Assembly (NCBI RefSeq): GCF_021601385.1
Contig: NZ_BQHO01000009.1
Coordinates: forward strand, 1 to 64,000
Reading direction: 5' to 3'
Origin: Pseudomonas parasichuanensis
GTDB taxonomy: Bacteria; Pseudomonadota; Gammaproteobacteria; Pseudomonadales; Pseudomonadaceae
DNA: 64,000 bases
Position numbers and translations under genes: made by a program. Of this stretch, positions 19,762-28,714 are shown piece by piece. Positions within the stretch are counted from its first letter, which is position 1. Each line of letters starts with the position of its first letter. The notes under the pieces were generated by a model. The model made no database searches. It was given only the letters and a program-made list of their open reading frames with translations, and was not told where the DNA came from.

Positions 19762-21584
19762 TTGAGATTCTCCAGGCCAGAGGTGAAGGCACTGGCGCCC
19801 TTCTCTGCCGAGCTGAACGCCACGCGCATGAAGCCGAACAGTTCGCGGCCGCAACCCAGGTCGTTGCCCTGGGGCGGCTCGGGCAGCTCGCGGCTGGCCA
19901 GTTCCTCGGCCGAAACCATGATCCGCAGCGTGCCCTCGACACCGTCGACCCGCACGATATCACCATCGCGCACCCGCGCCAGCGGGCCGCCGTCGAAGGC
20001 CTCCGGGCACACATGGATGGCCGCCGGGATCTTGCCCGAGGCGCCGGACATACGCCCGTCGGTGACCAGCGCCACCTTGAAGCCACGGTCCTGCAGCACG
20101 CCGAGGAACGGCGTCAACTTGTGCAGCTCGGGCATGCCGTTGCAGCGCGGGCCCTGGAAGCGCACCACGGCGACGAAGTCGCGTTCCAGCTCGCCGGCCT
20201 TGAACGCATCGGCCAGCGCCTGCTGGTCGTGGAATACCCGCGCCGGGGCCTCCACCACCTGGTGTTCGGGGGCCACGGCGGAGACTTTCATCACCCCACG
20301 GCCCAGGTTGCCTTCCATCACCCGCAGGCCGCCCTCGGCCGAGAACGGCCGCGCCACCGGGCGCAGTATGCTCTCGTCGAGGCTCTGCTGCGGGCCTTCG
20401 CGCCAGACCAGCTGGCCGTCGTCGAGGAACGGCTCCTGGGTGTAGCGACGTAGCCCGGGGCCGGCCACGGTGTTGACGTCCTCGTGCAGCAGCCCGGCAT
20501 CGAGCAGTTCGCGGATGAGGAAGGCCATGCCGCCAGCAGCCTGGAAATGGTTGATGTCGGCTTTGCCGTTCGGATACACGTGGGACAGGGTCGGCACCAC
20601 CTCGGACAGGTCGGCCATGTCCTGCCAGGTCAGCTGGATACCAGCGGCCTGGGCGATGGCCGGGATGTGCAGGGTGTGATTGGTCGAGCCGCCGGTGGCG
20701 TGCAGGGCGACAATCGAGTTGACCAGCGCCTTCTCGTCGACGATTTCGCCGATCGGCATGAAGTTGCCACCGGCCTTGGTCATGCGCGTGACCTGGCGCG
20801 CCGCCTCGGCGGTAAGGGCATCACGCAGGGGCGTGTAGGGGTTGACGAACGAGGCGCCGGGCAGGTGCATGCCCATCACTTCCATCACCAGCTGGTTGGT
20901 GTTGGCGGTGCCGTAGAAAGTGCAGGTGCCGGGGCCGTGGTAGCTGTTCATTTCCGATTCGAGCAGCTCTTCGCGGGTGGCCTTGCCCTCGGCGTAGCGC
21001 TGGCGCACGTCGGCTTTCTGCTTGTTGGAGATGCCCGAGACCATCGGCCCGCCGGGGACGAAAACGGTCGGCAGGTGGCCGAAGCGCAGCGCCCCCATCA
21101 TCAGCCCGGGGACGATCTTGTCGCAGATGCCCAGCATCAGGGCGGCGTCGAACATGTTGTGGGACAGGGCGATGGCGGTGGACATGGCGATCACTTCGCG
21201 GCTGGCGATGGCCAGCTCCATGCCCGGCTCGCCCTGGGTGACGCCATCGCACATGGCCGGCACACCGCCAGCGAACTGGCCGACCGAGCCGACCTCGCGC
21301 AGGGCCTGCTTGATCTGCTCGGGGAAGTGCAGGTACGGCTGGTGGGCCGAGAGCATGTCGTTATATGACGAGACGATGGCCACGTTGGCGGCGTTCATCA
21401 GGCGCAAGGTCTGCTTGTCGTCGGCCCCGCAGCCGGCCACGCCATGGGCGAAGTTGGCGCATTGCAGGCTGGCGCGCATCGGTCCGTCACTGGCCGCGCC
21501 GCGGATCAGCTCAAGGTAGCGTTCACGGGTGGGACGGCTGCGTTCGATCAGCCGTGCGGTGACCTCAAGGATGCGCGGGTGCAT
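19758..21584 (-). CDS. edd: 6-phosphogluconate dehydratase
   Basis: Dehydrates 6-phosphogluconate to 2-keto-3-deoxy-6-phosphogluconate, the defining Entner-Doudoroff step. The 608-residue protein belongs to the IlvD/Edd family and carries a [4Fe-4S] cluster. Signature segments are [32 protein letters not shown], and [13 protein letters not shown], with cysteines placed as in the family. [20 protein letters not shown] near the C-terminus matches the second IlvD/Edd signature. It is first in edd-glk and is divergent from gap; a perfect HexR-type site lies in between. Confidence 0.96.
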   Translation of the reverse strand: MHPRILEVTARLIERSRPTRERYLELIRGAASDGPMRASLQCANFAHGVAGCGADDKQTLRLMNAANVAIVSSYNDMLSAHQPYLHFPEQIKQALREVGSVGQFAGGVPAMCDGVTQGEPGMELAIASREVIAMSTAIALSHNMFDAALMLGICDKIVPGLMMGALRFGHLPTVFVPGGPMVSGISNKQKADVRQRYAEGKATREELLESEMNSYHGPGTCTFYGTANTNQLVMEVMGMHLPGASFVNPYTPLRDALTAEAARQVTRMTKAGGNFMPIGEIVDEKALVNSIVALHATGGSTNHTLHIPAIAQAAGIQLTWQDMADLSEVVPTLSHVYPNGKADINHFQAAGGMAFLIRELLDAGLLHEDVNTVAGPGLRRYTQEPFLDDGQLVWREGPQQSLDESILRPVARPFSAEGGLRVMEGNLGRGVMKVSAVAPEHQVVEAPARVFHDQQALADAFKAGELERDFVAVVRFQGPRCNGMPELHKLTPFLGVLQDRGFKVALVTDGRMSGASGKIPAAIHVCPEAFDGGPLARVRDGDIVRVDGVEGTLRIMVSAEELASRELPEPPQGNDLGCGRELFGFMRVAFSSAEKGASAFTSGLENLK

Positions 21585-21707
21585 GTACTGGACTCCAGGC
21601 TAACGGTAAGGGCGGCTTCGACGGGCATTTTCCCTCCAAACGATTGCGGCCTAGGCTTGCAGTAAAGGTACCCGGCACATTCGTGGAGCGGCCTGCCCGG
21701 CCACTCG

Positions 21708-21722
21708 TTGTAGATTTAACAA
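21708..21722. promoter_or_regulatory. HexR operator between edd and gap
   Basis: TTGT-AGATTTA-ACAA is a perfect match to the HexR consensus TTGT-N7-ACAA. It is 124 bases upstream of edd and 127 upstream of gap. A second TTGT...ACAA pair at 21770-21787 has a 10-base spacer and is weaker. Confidence 0.8.
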
Positions 21723-21848
21723 AATACTGCCACTAAAAAGGCTTGTTTTCTATCACGCAGTGAATAATCTTGTAATTCCAATAACAAAACCGTTTCAGTG
21801 AAGCTGCCTTTTTGCCACAGGCTTCACCCGACTGCCAGAGGTAACGCC

Positions 21849-22850
21849 ATGACCCTACGCATCGCCATCAACGGATTCGGCCGCATCGGACGCAACGTCC
21901 TGCGCGCACTCTACACGCACGGCTACCGTCAGGACCTGCAGGTCGTCGCCATCAACGACCTGGGCGACAGCGCGATGAACGCCCACCTGCTCAAGTACGA
22001 CAGCGTTCACGGCCATTTCGATGCAAAGGTGGAGGCCGACCACGAGAGCCTCACCGTCAACGGCGACCGCATTGCCGTCAGCGCCATCCGCAACCCCGCC
22101 GAGCTGCCCTGGAAAGCCCTGGCCATCGACGTGGTGTTCGAATGCACCGGGCTGTTCACCGAGCGCGCCAAGGCCGCCGCGCACCTGGCCGCCGGCGCTG
22201 GCAAGGTGATCATCAGCGCACCGGCCAAGGGCGCCGACGCCACCGTGGTGTACGGGGTCAACCACGACGTACTGCGCGCCTCGCACCAGATCATTTCCAA
22301 TGCGTCGTGCACCACCAACTGCCTGGCCCCCGTGGCCCAGGTGCTGCACCGCGAGTTCGGTATCGAGCAGGGGCTGATGACCACCATCCACGCCTACACC
22401 AATGACCAGGTGCTCACCGATGTGTACCACGCCGATCCGTACCGCGCACGCTCGGCCACCCAGTCGATGATCCCGAGCAAGACCGGCGCCGCCGAGGCGG
22501 TGGGCCTGGTGCTGCCGGAACTGGCCGGCAAGCTCACCGGCATGGCGGTGAGGGTGCCGGTGATCAACGTGTCGCTGGTCGACCTCACGGTCAACCTGCA
22601 GCGTGAAACCACCAGCGAAGAGGTCAACCAGCTGTTCCTCGAGGCCAGCCGCCATTCGCGGGTGCTGGGCTACAACGCGCTGCCGCTGGTGTCCTGCGAC
22701 TTCAACCACAACCCACTGTCGTCGATCTTCGACGCCAACCACACCCGCGCCAATGGCCGCATGCTCAAGGTGCTGGCCTGGTACGACAACGAGTGGGCGT
22801 TCTCCAACCGCATGCTGGACAACTGCCTGGCGCTGTTCAGCGCCAAGTAA
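21849..22850 (+). CDS. gap: Glyceraldehyde-3-phosphate dehydrogenase
   Basis: Converts glyceraldehyde-3-phosphate to 1,3-bisphosphoglycerate with NAD(P)+, taking up the product of Eda. The 333-residue protein has the Rossmann motif INGFGRIGR (8-15) and the catalytic Cys154 in [19 protein letters not shown] and [20 protein letters not shown] form the phosphate sites, and [12 protein letters not shown] closes the protein. The start at 21849 follows AGAGG; an upstream in-frame ATG at 21798 lies in the leader. It is divergent from edd and carries the HexR site upstream, so it is probably the catabolic gap-1 rather than the gluconeogenic paralogue. Confidence 0.95.
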   Translation: MTLRIAINGFGRIGRNVLRALYTHGYRQDLQVVAINDLGDSAMNAHLLKYDSVHGHFDAKVEADHESLTVNGDRIAVSAIRNPAELPWKALAIDVVFECTGLFTERAKAAAHLAAGAGKVIISAPAKGADATVVYGVNHDVLRASHQIISNASCTTNCLAPVAQVLHREFGIEQGLMTTIHAYTNDQVLTDVYHADPYRARSATQSMIPSKTGAAEAVGLVLPELAGKLTGMAVRVPVINVSLVDLTVNLQRETTSEEVNQLFLEASRHSRVLGYNALPLVSCDFNHNPLSSIFDANHTRANGRMLKVLAWYDNEWAFSNRMLDNCLALFSAK

Positions 22851-22865
22851 CTACTTACGCGATCC

Positions 22866-22893
22866 CTGTAGGAGCGGCCTCGTGCCGCGAACA
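22866..22893. repeat. REP-like element after gap
   Basis: CTGTAGGAGCGGCCTCGTGC at the left boundary matches the GTAGGAGCGGCC REP class. The right arm is degenerate (GCCGCGAACAGG). It probably marks the 3' end of gap. Confidence 0.55.
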
Positions 22894-23040
22894 GGGGCGC
22901 GAAGCGGCCCCAGGATCTGTGCAGGTCACCAGATTGCTGGGGCTGCTCTGCAGCCCTTTCCGGCCGGTCCGGCGCCCCGGCAAGGCCGCTACAGGACCCG
23001 CGTAAAGCGCAATCTTTACCTGTTCGTGACATTTCAACAC

Positions 23041-23070
23041 TTGACCTGCCGCACGGATGATAAGCATTAT
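23041..23070 (+). promoter_or_regulatory. Candidate promoter of the ECF sigma factor gene
   Basis: TTGACC (23041-23046) and CATTAT (23065-23070) are spaced by 18 bases. The -10 lies inside the Fur box at 23057-23073, so iron-loaded Fur would block it directly. Confidence 0.6.
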
Positions 23071-23073
23071 CAT
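23057..23073. promoter_or_regulatory. Fur box
   Basis: ATGATAA-GCA-TTATCAT is a perfect palindrome closely resembling the Fur consensus core. It lies 27-43 bases upstream of the sigma factor start and overlaps its putative -10, predicting iron repression of the heme-signalling unit. Confidence 0.85.
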
Positions 23074-23099
23074 TCACCCCACAGTGGCCAGGTCCCCCC

Positions 23100-23612
23100 G
23101 TGAGTCAATCCCGGTTCAATTCAGTCTTCCTCACCCAGCGCCTCAGCCTGCTGCGCACCTTGCAGCGCATGGTCGGCAACCCCAGCACCGCCGAGGACCT
23201 GCTGCAGGAAACCTACCTGCGGGTTACCCGCGCCCTGGGCGAGCGGCCGATCGATCACCTTGAGCCCTTCGTGTTCCAGACCGCGCGCAACCTCGCCCTG
23301 GACCACCTGCGCGCCCGCCGGGTCCAGGCTCGTACCCTGGTCGACGACGTGCCCGAACAAGTGCTGCACAACGTCGCCGCGCCCGCCGGCAGCAGCGAGG
23401 ATGCCGCCCATGCCGAGCAATTGCTCAAGCACCTGAGTCTCAGCCTTGGCCAGCTGACCGAGCGCCAGCAGCGCATTTTCATCCAGAGCCGCCTGCATGG
23501 CGCCAGCTACCTCGAGATCGCCGAGCAGTTGAACGTGTCGGCCAGCACGGTGCAGAAGGAACTGAAACTGATCATGGCCATCTGCATGGGCGTCGCCGCA
23601 CGGCACCAGTAA
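23100..23612 (+). CDS. FecI-type ECF sigma factor
   Basis: Extracytoplasmic-function sigma-70 factor of the iron-starvation (FecI) group, 170 residues. Region 2 is seen in NPSTAEDLLQETYLRVTRAL and FVFQTARNLALDHLRARR. Region 4 helix-turn-helix is GASYLEIAEQLNVSASTVQKEL. It starts with GTG immediately after the Fur box. The next genes encode a FecR-type anti-sigma factor and an STN-domain receptor, so it should be activated when the receptor binds its ligand. Its probable targets are the receptor and heme oxygenase promoters described below. A HasI-like role (heme) is likely from the heme oxygenase neighbour. Confidence 0.9.
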   Translation: MSQSRFNSVFLTQRLSLLRTLQRMVGNPSTAEDLLQETYLRVTRALGERPIDHLEPFVFQTARNLALDHLRARRVQARTLVDDVPEQVLHNVAAPAGSSEDAAHAEQLLKHLSLSLGQLTERQQRIFIQSRLHGASYLEIAEQLNVSASTVQKELKLIMAICMGVAARHQ

Positions 23613-23703
23613 CGCGACCACTCGCCGCGCACTTGCGCAAAGCCCTTGCCATGCGCCGGGCCTGCGCCGATCATGCGCAAAAAAGCCCCCGCAAGGACCC
23701 TCC

Positions 23704-24666
23704 GTGACCGACCAGCCCACCCCTCGCCCGACACCTGCCGAGCCTGATGCCCGCGCCCGTGCCCGCGAGGAAGCGATGGACTGGCTGATCCGTTTGCAGT
23801 GCGCCGATGAACACGACACTCAGGCCTTCGAGCACTGGCTGGGCGCCGAACCTGAAAACGCCGAGGCCTATGTCGAGGCCGAAGCGCTCTGGAACGGAGC
23901 GCCATTGCGCCAGGCCGCCGGCCAACTGCAGCAACAGCGCAAACGCTCCTTCGGCGGGCGCCTGCGCAGCCACTGGAAGCCGTTGGCCACTGCCGCCGTG
24001 TTGCTGGTCGGGCTGTTCACCTTCGGCAATCTGCCGGTGCGCCTGCAGGCCGACCACCTCACCGTGGTCGGCGAGCGCCAGCGCCTGCAGCTCGATGACG
24101 GCGCCAAGGTGCTGCTCAACACCAACTCGGCCTTTGCCAGCGACAGCCGAGAAGGGCGGCAGGTTGCCCGCCTGCTGCAGGGCGAGGCCTACTTCCAGGT
24201 GCCGGCCGGCAGCCAGGCACCGCTGGAAGTGCAGGCAGGCCCGCTGCGAGCCAGCGTGCGCGATACCGACTTTGCCGTGCGCTACCTGGATGGCCAGGCG
24301 CAAGTGCGCGTGCAGCGTGGCGATGTCGACCTGCAAGCCGCCAGCGAGCAGCGCATCCGCCTCAGCGCCGGCGACAGCATCAGCGTCGGCCCTCAGGGCT
24401 TTGGCCAGCGCCAGCGCGCCGACATGCAAAAAGACCTGGCCTGGATCGAAGGCCGCCTGGTGTTCGAGAACTGCCCGCTAAGCCAGGTGCTGGCGGAGGT
24501 TCGTCGCTACTACCCAGGCTTGATCATCAGCCGCAATGCGCAACTGGAGCAGGTCGCGGTCACCGGCAACTACCGCCTCGACCAACCGCTGGAAACCCTG
24601 CGTGCACTGGCCCACATCACCTCGGCCCGGCTGTACGAATACCCCGCCGTGGTGATTCTCAACTGA
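23704..24666 (+). CDS. FecR-type anti-sigma factor / signal transducer
   Basis: Inner-membrane regulator of 320 residues that holds and activates the upstream sigma factor. It has an N-terminal cytoplasmic domain with the FecR signature (REEAMDWLIRLQ...FEHWLGAEPENAEAY), one transmembrane helix at about 88-107, a periplasmic FecR domain (about 115-210; DGAKVLLNTNSAF), and a C-terminal domain (about 245-320) that meets the receptor's signalling domain. The start is GTG at 23704, 91 bases after the sigma factor stop. Together with FecI and the TonB receptor it forms a cell-surface signalling cascade. Confidence 0.9.
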   Translation: MTDQPTPRPTPAEPDARARAREEAMDWLIRLQCADEHDTQAFEHWLGAEPENAEAYVEAEALWNGAPLRQAAGQLQQQRKRSFGGRLRSHWKPLATAAVLLVGLFTFGNLPVRLQADHLTVVGERQRLQLDDGAKVLLNTNSAFASDSREGRQVARLLQGEAYFQVPAGSQAPLEVQAGPLRASVRDTDFAVRYLDGQAQVRVQRGDVDLQAASEQRIRLSAGDSISVGPQGFGQRQRADMQKDLAWIEGRLVFENCPLSQVLAEVRRYYPGLIISRNAQLEQVAVTGNYRLDQPLETLRALAHITSARLYEYPAVVILN

Positions 24667-24673
24667 CCTGAAA

Positions 24674-24709
24674 GTTTTTTTACGCGATCGCCCCGCCTCG
24701 CCCGTCTCG
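24674..24709 (+). promoter_or_regulatory. Putative ECF-sigma promoter of the heme receptor
   Basis: GTTTTTTTAC (24674-24683), a 19-base spacer and CGTCTCG (24703-24709). The same two blocks with the same 19-base spacing occur before the heme oxygenase gene (27521-27556). This is probably the promoter read by the FecI-type factor encoded at 23100. Confidence 0.7.
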
Positions 24710-24728
24710 TTATAGCCAATACGATTGA

Positions 24729-24748
24729 TTCTCGTTCGAAAACGAGAA
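24729..24748 (+). promoter_or_regulatory. Perfect hairpin in the receptor 5' leader
   Basis: TTCTCGTT and AACGAGAA form an 8-bp stem closed by CGAA, between the putative ECF promoter and the receptor ATG. It would be within the transcript, so an RNA-level role or a DNA-binding site are both possible. Confidence 0.45.
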
Positions 24749-24790
24749 CAGCTACTGCCTATAACCCTCGCGCGACAGGGAGCGCTCTCG

Positions 24791-27391
24791 ATGTCCTCAG
24801 GTCAAACTCGCCCATCTTCCTCACCCCGCCGCTGCGGGCAACTGTCGCTGCTGACCCTGGCCCTGCTCGCCAGCGGCGCCTGCAGCCTGCCGGCGCTGGC
24901 CGTGGAGCCTGCCCAGGCCAGCAGCCCGCGCATGGGCGACTACCGCTTCGCCATTAACCAGCAGCCCCTGGTCGAGGCCATCAATGCGTTCAGCCAGGTC
25001 ACCGGCTGGCAGGTGGGTTTCAGCGCGGAGCTGGCTGAGGGCGTAGCCTCGCCTGGAGTACAGGGCTCGTTGCCCGCCGAGGCGGCCCTGCAACGCCTGC
25101 TGCGCGGCACCGGCCTGGCTTACCGCAAGATCGGCAACGGCAACGTGGTGCTCGAGCGCCAGGCCGCCGGCAACGCCATCGCCCTGCAGCAAGTGACCGT
25201 GAGCGCCACCCGCAGCGCCCAGGATGTCAGCCAGGTGCCCAGCACCGTCAGCGTGCAGACCCGCGAACAGCTGGACCGCCAGAACGTCAACAACATCAAG
25301 GACCTGGTGCGCTATGAGCCAGGCGTGTCGGTGTCCGGCACCGGTCAGCGCAGCGGCCTGAACGGCTACAACATTCGCGGCATCGACGGCGACCGCGTGC
25401 TGACCCAGGTGGACGGCGTGTCCATCCCCGACAGCTTCTTCTACGGCCCTTATGCCCAGACCCAGCGCAATTACGTCGACCCGGAAATCGTCAAGCGCGT
25501 CGAGATCCTGCGCGGCCCGGCCTCGGTGCTGTACGGCAGCAACGCCATCGGCGGCGCGGTGAGCTACTACACCCTCGACCCCGCGGACATCATCAAGCCT
25601 GGCAAGGACGTCGGCGCGCGCCTGAAGACCGGCTACAGCTCGGCCGACGAAAGCTGGCTGACCTCCGCCACCGTGGCCGGCCGCCACGGCGACTTCGACG
25701 GCCTGCTGCACCTGAGCCAGCGCAACGGCCACGAGACCGAGTCCTATGGCGAACACGGCGGCACCGGCCTGTCGCGCACCGAAGCCAACCCCGAGGATGT
25801 GCGCACCACCAACGTACTGGCCAAGCTGGGCTGGAACTACGCCGACGATGCCCGCTTCGGGCTGACCTACGAGCGCTACAAGGACGATCGCGACCAGAAC
25901 ATCCTCAGCGCCATCGGCGGGCCGTTCAACAACGGCGCGCCATTGGGCATGTACCGCAGCCGCAGCGGCAACGATACCGTTACCCGCGAACGTTTCGGCA
26001 TCGAGCATGAGTTCGGCCTGGACTCGCTGGTCGCCGACCACGCGAAGTGGAGCCTGAACTACCAGATCGCCAAGACCGACCAGCAAACGTCGGAAATCTA
26101 TTTCCCGTTCAGCCGTACCGTGCTGCGTGAACGCGACACCACCTACAAAGACCGCCAGTGGGTATTCGACGGCCAGCTCGACAAGGCCTTCAGCATCGGC
26201 GCCACCGACCACCTGCTGACCTATGGCACCACCTTCAAGCACGAGAAGGTCACCGGCTCGCGCAGCGGCAGCGGCACCTGCGTGGCCATCGGCGGCAGCT
26301 GCCGGGCCATCGGCCAGAACAGCCCGGGCGACGGCCAGGTGCTGGTCAGCGACTTCCCCGATCCGACCATCGACACCTACAGCCTGTTCGTCCAGGACGA
26401 AATCCGCTGGAACGACTGGACCTTCCTGCCGGGCGCCCGCTACGACTACACCCGTATCGACCCGAAGATGACCACCGAGTACCTGCGTGCCGTGCAGGGC
26501 ACCAGCGCGACCCCGGGCAAGGTCGACGATTCCGAGCGCAAATGGCACCGCGTATCGCCCAAGTTCGGCATCACCTACGCCTTCAACGACAACTACACCT
26601 GGTACGGCCAGTACGCCGAAGGTTTCCGCACGCCAAGCGCCAAAGCCATCTGGGGGCGCTTCGAGAACGTCGCTGGCGGCTATGTGGTCGAGCCCAACCC
26701 AGGGCTGGAGCCGGAGAAGAGCAAGAGCTACGAAACCGGCCTGCGCGGCAACTTCGACGCCGGCAACTTCGATGTGGCGGTGTTCTACAACAAGTACCGC
26801 GACTTCATCAACGAAGAGGCCGTGCAGTCGGCCAGCCTCGGTACTTCGTTCCAGGCCAACAACATCAAGCACGCCACCATCAAGGGCACCGAGGTCAAAG
26901 GCCGCCTGAACCTCGACCACTTCGGCGCGCCTGAGGGCCTGTATACCGTCGGCTCGATCGCCTACCTCTACGGTCGTGATGACGACAGCGGCCAACCGCT
27001 CAACAGCATCAACCCGCTGACCGGCGTGTTTGGCCTCGGCTATGAGCAAGCGGACTACGGCACCCAGCTCAGCTGGACCCTGGTCAAGCGCAAGAACCGC
27101 GTCGACGACACCAAGTTCTTCGCCCCGGACGGCTCCAGCTCGCGCTTCCGCACCCCGGGCTACGGCGTGCTCGACCTGACCGGCTTCTATCGCATCAGCG
27201 ACGACCTGACCGTCAACGGCGGCCTGTACAACCTCACCGACAAGAAGTACTGGCAGTGGGACGACGTGCGCAAGTACGCCATGGTCGGCAGCAACGGTGT
27301 CGGCGAAGCCGCCGTCACCCAGCCGGCCAACCTTGACCGCCTGACCGCGCCGGGTCGTAACTTTGCCATCAACCTGGTGTGGGATATCTGA
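24791..27391 (+). CDS. TonB-dependent heme/hemoglobin receptor with STN signalling domain
   Basis: Outer-membrane active transporter, 866 residues. In order: signal peptide (about 1-38), STN/secretin-TonB short domain (about 50-115; FAINQQPLVEAINAFSQVTGWQV), plug domain (about 130-250; ending VEILRGPASVLYGSNAIGGAVSY) and a 22-strand barrel ending in NLVWDI. The segment GFRTPSAKAIWG...NPGLEPEKSKSYE resembles the FRAP/NPNL box of heme receptors. This fits the adjacent heme oxygenase and the preceding FecI/FecR pair. The start at 24791 follows AGGGAG and gives a plausible signal peptide. The exact ligand (free heme, hemoglobin or hemophore) is inferred only. Confidence 0.9.
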   Translation: MSSGQTRPSSSPRRCGQLSLLTLALLASGACSLPALAVEPAQASSPRMGDYRFAINQQPLVEAINAFSQVTGWQVGFSAELAEGVASPGVQGSLPAEAALQRLLRGTGLAYRKIGNGNVVLERQAAGNAIALQQVTVSATRSAQDVSQVPSTVSVQTREQLDRQNVNNIKDLVRYEPGVSVSGTGQRSGLNGYNIRGIDGDRVLTQVDGVSIPDSFFYGPYAQTQRNYVDPEIVKRVEILRGPASVLYGSNAIGGAVSYYTLDPADIIKPGKDVGARLKTGYSSADESWLTSATVAGRHGDFDGLLHLSQRNGHETESYGEHGGTGLSRTEANPEDVRTTNVLAKLGWNYADDARFGLTYERYKDDRDQNILSAIGGPFNNGAPLGMYRSRSGNDTVTRERFGIEHEFGLDSLVADHAKWSLNYQIAKTDQQTSEIYFPFSRTVLRERDTTYKDRQWVFDGQLDKAFSIGATDHLLTYGTTFKHEKVTGSRSGSGTCVAIGGSCRAIGQNSPGDGQVLVSDFPDPTIDTYSLFVQDEIRWNDWTFLPGARYDYTRIDPKMTTEYLRAVQGTSATPGKVDDSERKWHRVSPKFGITYAFNDNYTWYGQYAEGFRTPSAKAIWGRFENVAGGYVVEPNPGLEPEKSKSYETGLRGNFDAGNFDVAVFYNKYRDFINEEAVQSASLGTSFQANNIKHATIKGTEVKGRLNLDHFGAPEGLYTVGSIAYLYGRDDDSGQPLNSINPLTGVFGLGYEQADYGTQLSWTLVKRKNRVDDTKFFAPDGSSSRFRTPGYGVLDLTGFYRISDDLTVNGGLYNLTDKKYWQWDDVRKYAMVGSNGVGEAAVTQPANLDRLTAPGRNFAINLVWDI

Positions 27392-27406
27392 TCCCGGCAG
27401 GGTGTA

Positions 27407-27474
27407 CCCCATCGCCGGCAAGCCGGCTCCCACAGGAGCTGTGCCTGTGGGAGCCGGCTTGCCGGCGATGGGGG
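27407..27474. repeat. Perfect inverted REP pair between receptor and heme oxygenase
   Basis: Two facing copies of GGCAAGCCGGCTCCCACAGG, each with CCCCATCGCC/GGCGATGGGG flanks, separated by 7 bases. The arms are identical over about 30 bp, so a long stem-loop can form after the receptor stop. Confidence 0.9.
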
Positions 27475-27520
27475 CGACACCCATTGCGCGCCCGGTAAAT
27501 GATTCAACTTCCCAGGTGAG

Positions 27521-27556
27521 GTTTTTTTACTGTCGCCCGTCTTCTGTTTCGTCTTG
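27521..27556 (+). promoter_or_regulatory. Putative ECF-sigma promoter of hemO
   Basis: GTTTTTTTAC (27521-27530), 19 bases, then CGTCTTG (27550-27556). Nearly identical to the promoter blocks upstream of the receptor gene, 35 bases before the hemO start. Confidence 0.7.
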
Positions 27557-27590
27557 TCACTAGACAGCCCATTTCCCAAGGATGCCCCCG

Positions 27591-28193
27591 ATGTCCACCT
27601 CTTCCGAACGCGCCGCCCTGCGCTCCCAGCGCCTGAACCAGGTCACCCACGCCCCGCACACCGAGCTGGACGCCCTGGTCAAGTCGCACAAGCCGTTCGA
27701 CAGCCGCGAGAGCTTTGCCCGCTTCGTGGTCGCCCAGTACCTGTTCCAGTCGGAGCTGCAGGCCCTGTACAACGACCCGCAACTGATCGCCATCGTCCCT
27801 GACCTGGCGGCGCGCTGCCGCGCCGAACAGGCACGCCTGGACCTCGCCGACCTCGACACCGACGTGCCGGCCCCCGTCGCCGGTGCGCTGCAGAACCCGA
27901 GCCTGGGTGAAGCCCTGGGCTGGATCTTCGTCTCCGAAGGCTCCAAACTGGGCGCCGCATTCCTGATCAAGCGTGCCGTGGCGCTGGAGTTGTCCGACAG
28001 CTTTGGTGCCCGTCACCTGGGCGAGCCGGAAGGCGGCCGCGCCGAAGGCTGGAAGCAGTTCACCCGCATTCTCGACAGCCAGGCCCTGTCGCCCGAGGAA
28101 GACGCCGCCGCCGAACGTGGCGCGGTCGCCGCCTTCGAGCGCTTCACCGAGCTGCTCAAGCATGCCTACGCCACCGACGCCGCGCTGGCCTGA
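27591..28193 (+). CDS. hemO: Heme oxygenase (HemO/PigA family)
   Basis: Oxidatively opens imported heme to biliverdin, CO and free iron in the cytoplasm. The 200-residue protein aligns by eye with bacterial HemO/PigA. THAPHTELDALVK carries the probable proximal histidine (H23), FARFVVAQYLFQ follows, and LGWIFVSEGSKLGAAFL is the conserved distal helix with the glycines over the heme. Its own putative ECF promoter lies immediately upstream and matches the receptor's. The start at 27591 is preferred to the ATG three codons earlier. It lies downstream of the receptor and forms a heme-use module with it. Confidence 0.92.
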   Translation: MSTSSERAALRSQRLNQVTHAPHTELDALVKSHKPFDSRESFARFVVAQYLFQSELQALYNDPQLIAIVPDLAARCRAEQARLDLADLDTDVPAPVAGALQNPSLGEALGWIFVSEGSKLGAAFLIKRAVALELSDSFGARHLGEPEGGRAEGWKQFTRILDSQALSPEEDAAAERGAVAAFERFTELLKHAYATDAALA

Positions 28194-28242
28194 CACGCTT
28201 CACCCGGCCGCCTGCGGGCGGCCGCACCGCTGTAGTGAGACC

Positions 28243-28656
28243 ATGACCCGACTCGCCCGCTCCAAAGTGTCCCGCCTGCTCTACGCGCTCCTGGCTTATG
28301 TCAGCCTGGGAGTAGGCCTGGTCGCCATCGTCATCCCCGGCCTGCCCACCACCGAATTCATCCTGCTCGCCGCCTGGGCCGCCACCCGCAGTTCGCCGCG
28401 GCTGTCCGCCTGGCTGGAGAACCACCGGCTGTTCGGGCCGATCCTGTTCAACTGGCGCAATGGCAAGGTGATCCAGCGTCGCGCCAAGGTCAGCGCGACC
28501 GTGAGCATGCTGCTGTGCGCGGGGCTGATGCTGACTTTTCTCGAACACCACTGGCCGGTGTACCTGGCCATCGCCGGCATGAGCCTGGGCAACCTGTGGA
28601 TCTGGTCGCGCCCGGAGCGGCCGACCACGCCGGGTTCTGTCGAGCTGCAACGCTGA
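28243..28656 (+). CDS. DUF454 / YbaN-family inner-membrane protein
   Basis: Small membrane protein of 137 residues. Two hydrophobic stretches occur near residues 12-45 (ALLAYVSLGVGLVAIVIPGL, then PTTEFILLAAWAATR) and one or two near 88-122. The signature LPTTEFILLAAW and SPRLSAWLENHRLFGP are typical of DUF454. Its function is not established. It starts 49 bases after hemO on the same strand, so it may be part of the same transcript. That linkage is the only hint at a role related to heme or iron. Confidence 0.8.
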   Translation: MTRLARSKVSRLLYALLAYVSLGVGLVAIVIPGLPTTEFILLAAWAATRSSPRLSAWLENHRLFGPILFNWRNGKVIQRRAKVSATVSMLLCAGLMLTFLEHHWPVYLAIAGMSLGNLWIWSRPERPTTPGSVELQR

Positions 28657-28714
28657 GGGGTTTGCACCGCACGGGCGGATGTACTGCAATAGGGCCCAGC
28701 AAGGAGGACCCTGC

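Noticed and set aside
22900-23040. Second REP after gap
   Set aside because: CGGCCGGTCCGGCG-type segments around 22950-22980 are GC-rich but the arms are too short and mismatched to call an element.
24821-27484. Long minus-strand frame opposite the TonB receptor
   Set aside because: It is a GC-bias shadow of the receptor gene; its translation is Ala/Val/Gly/Arg-rich low complexity with no family motif.
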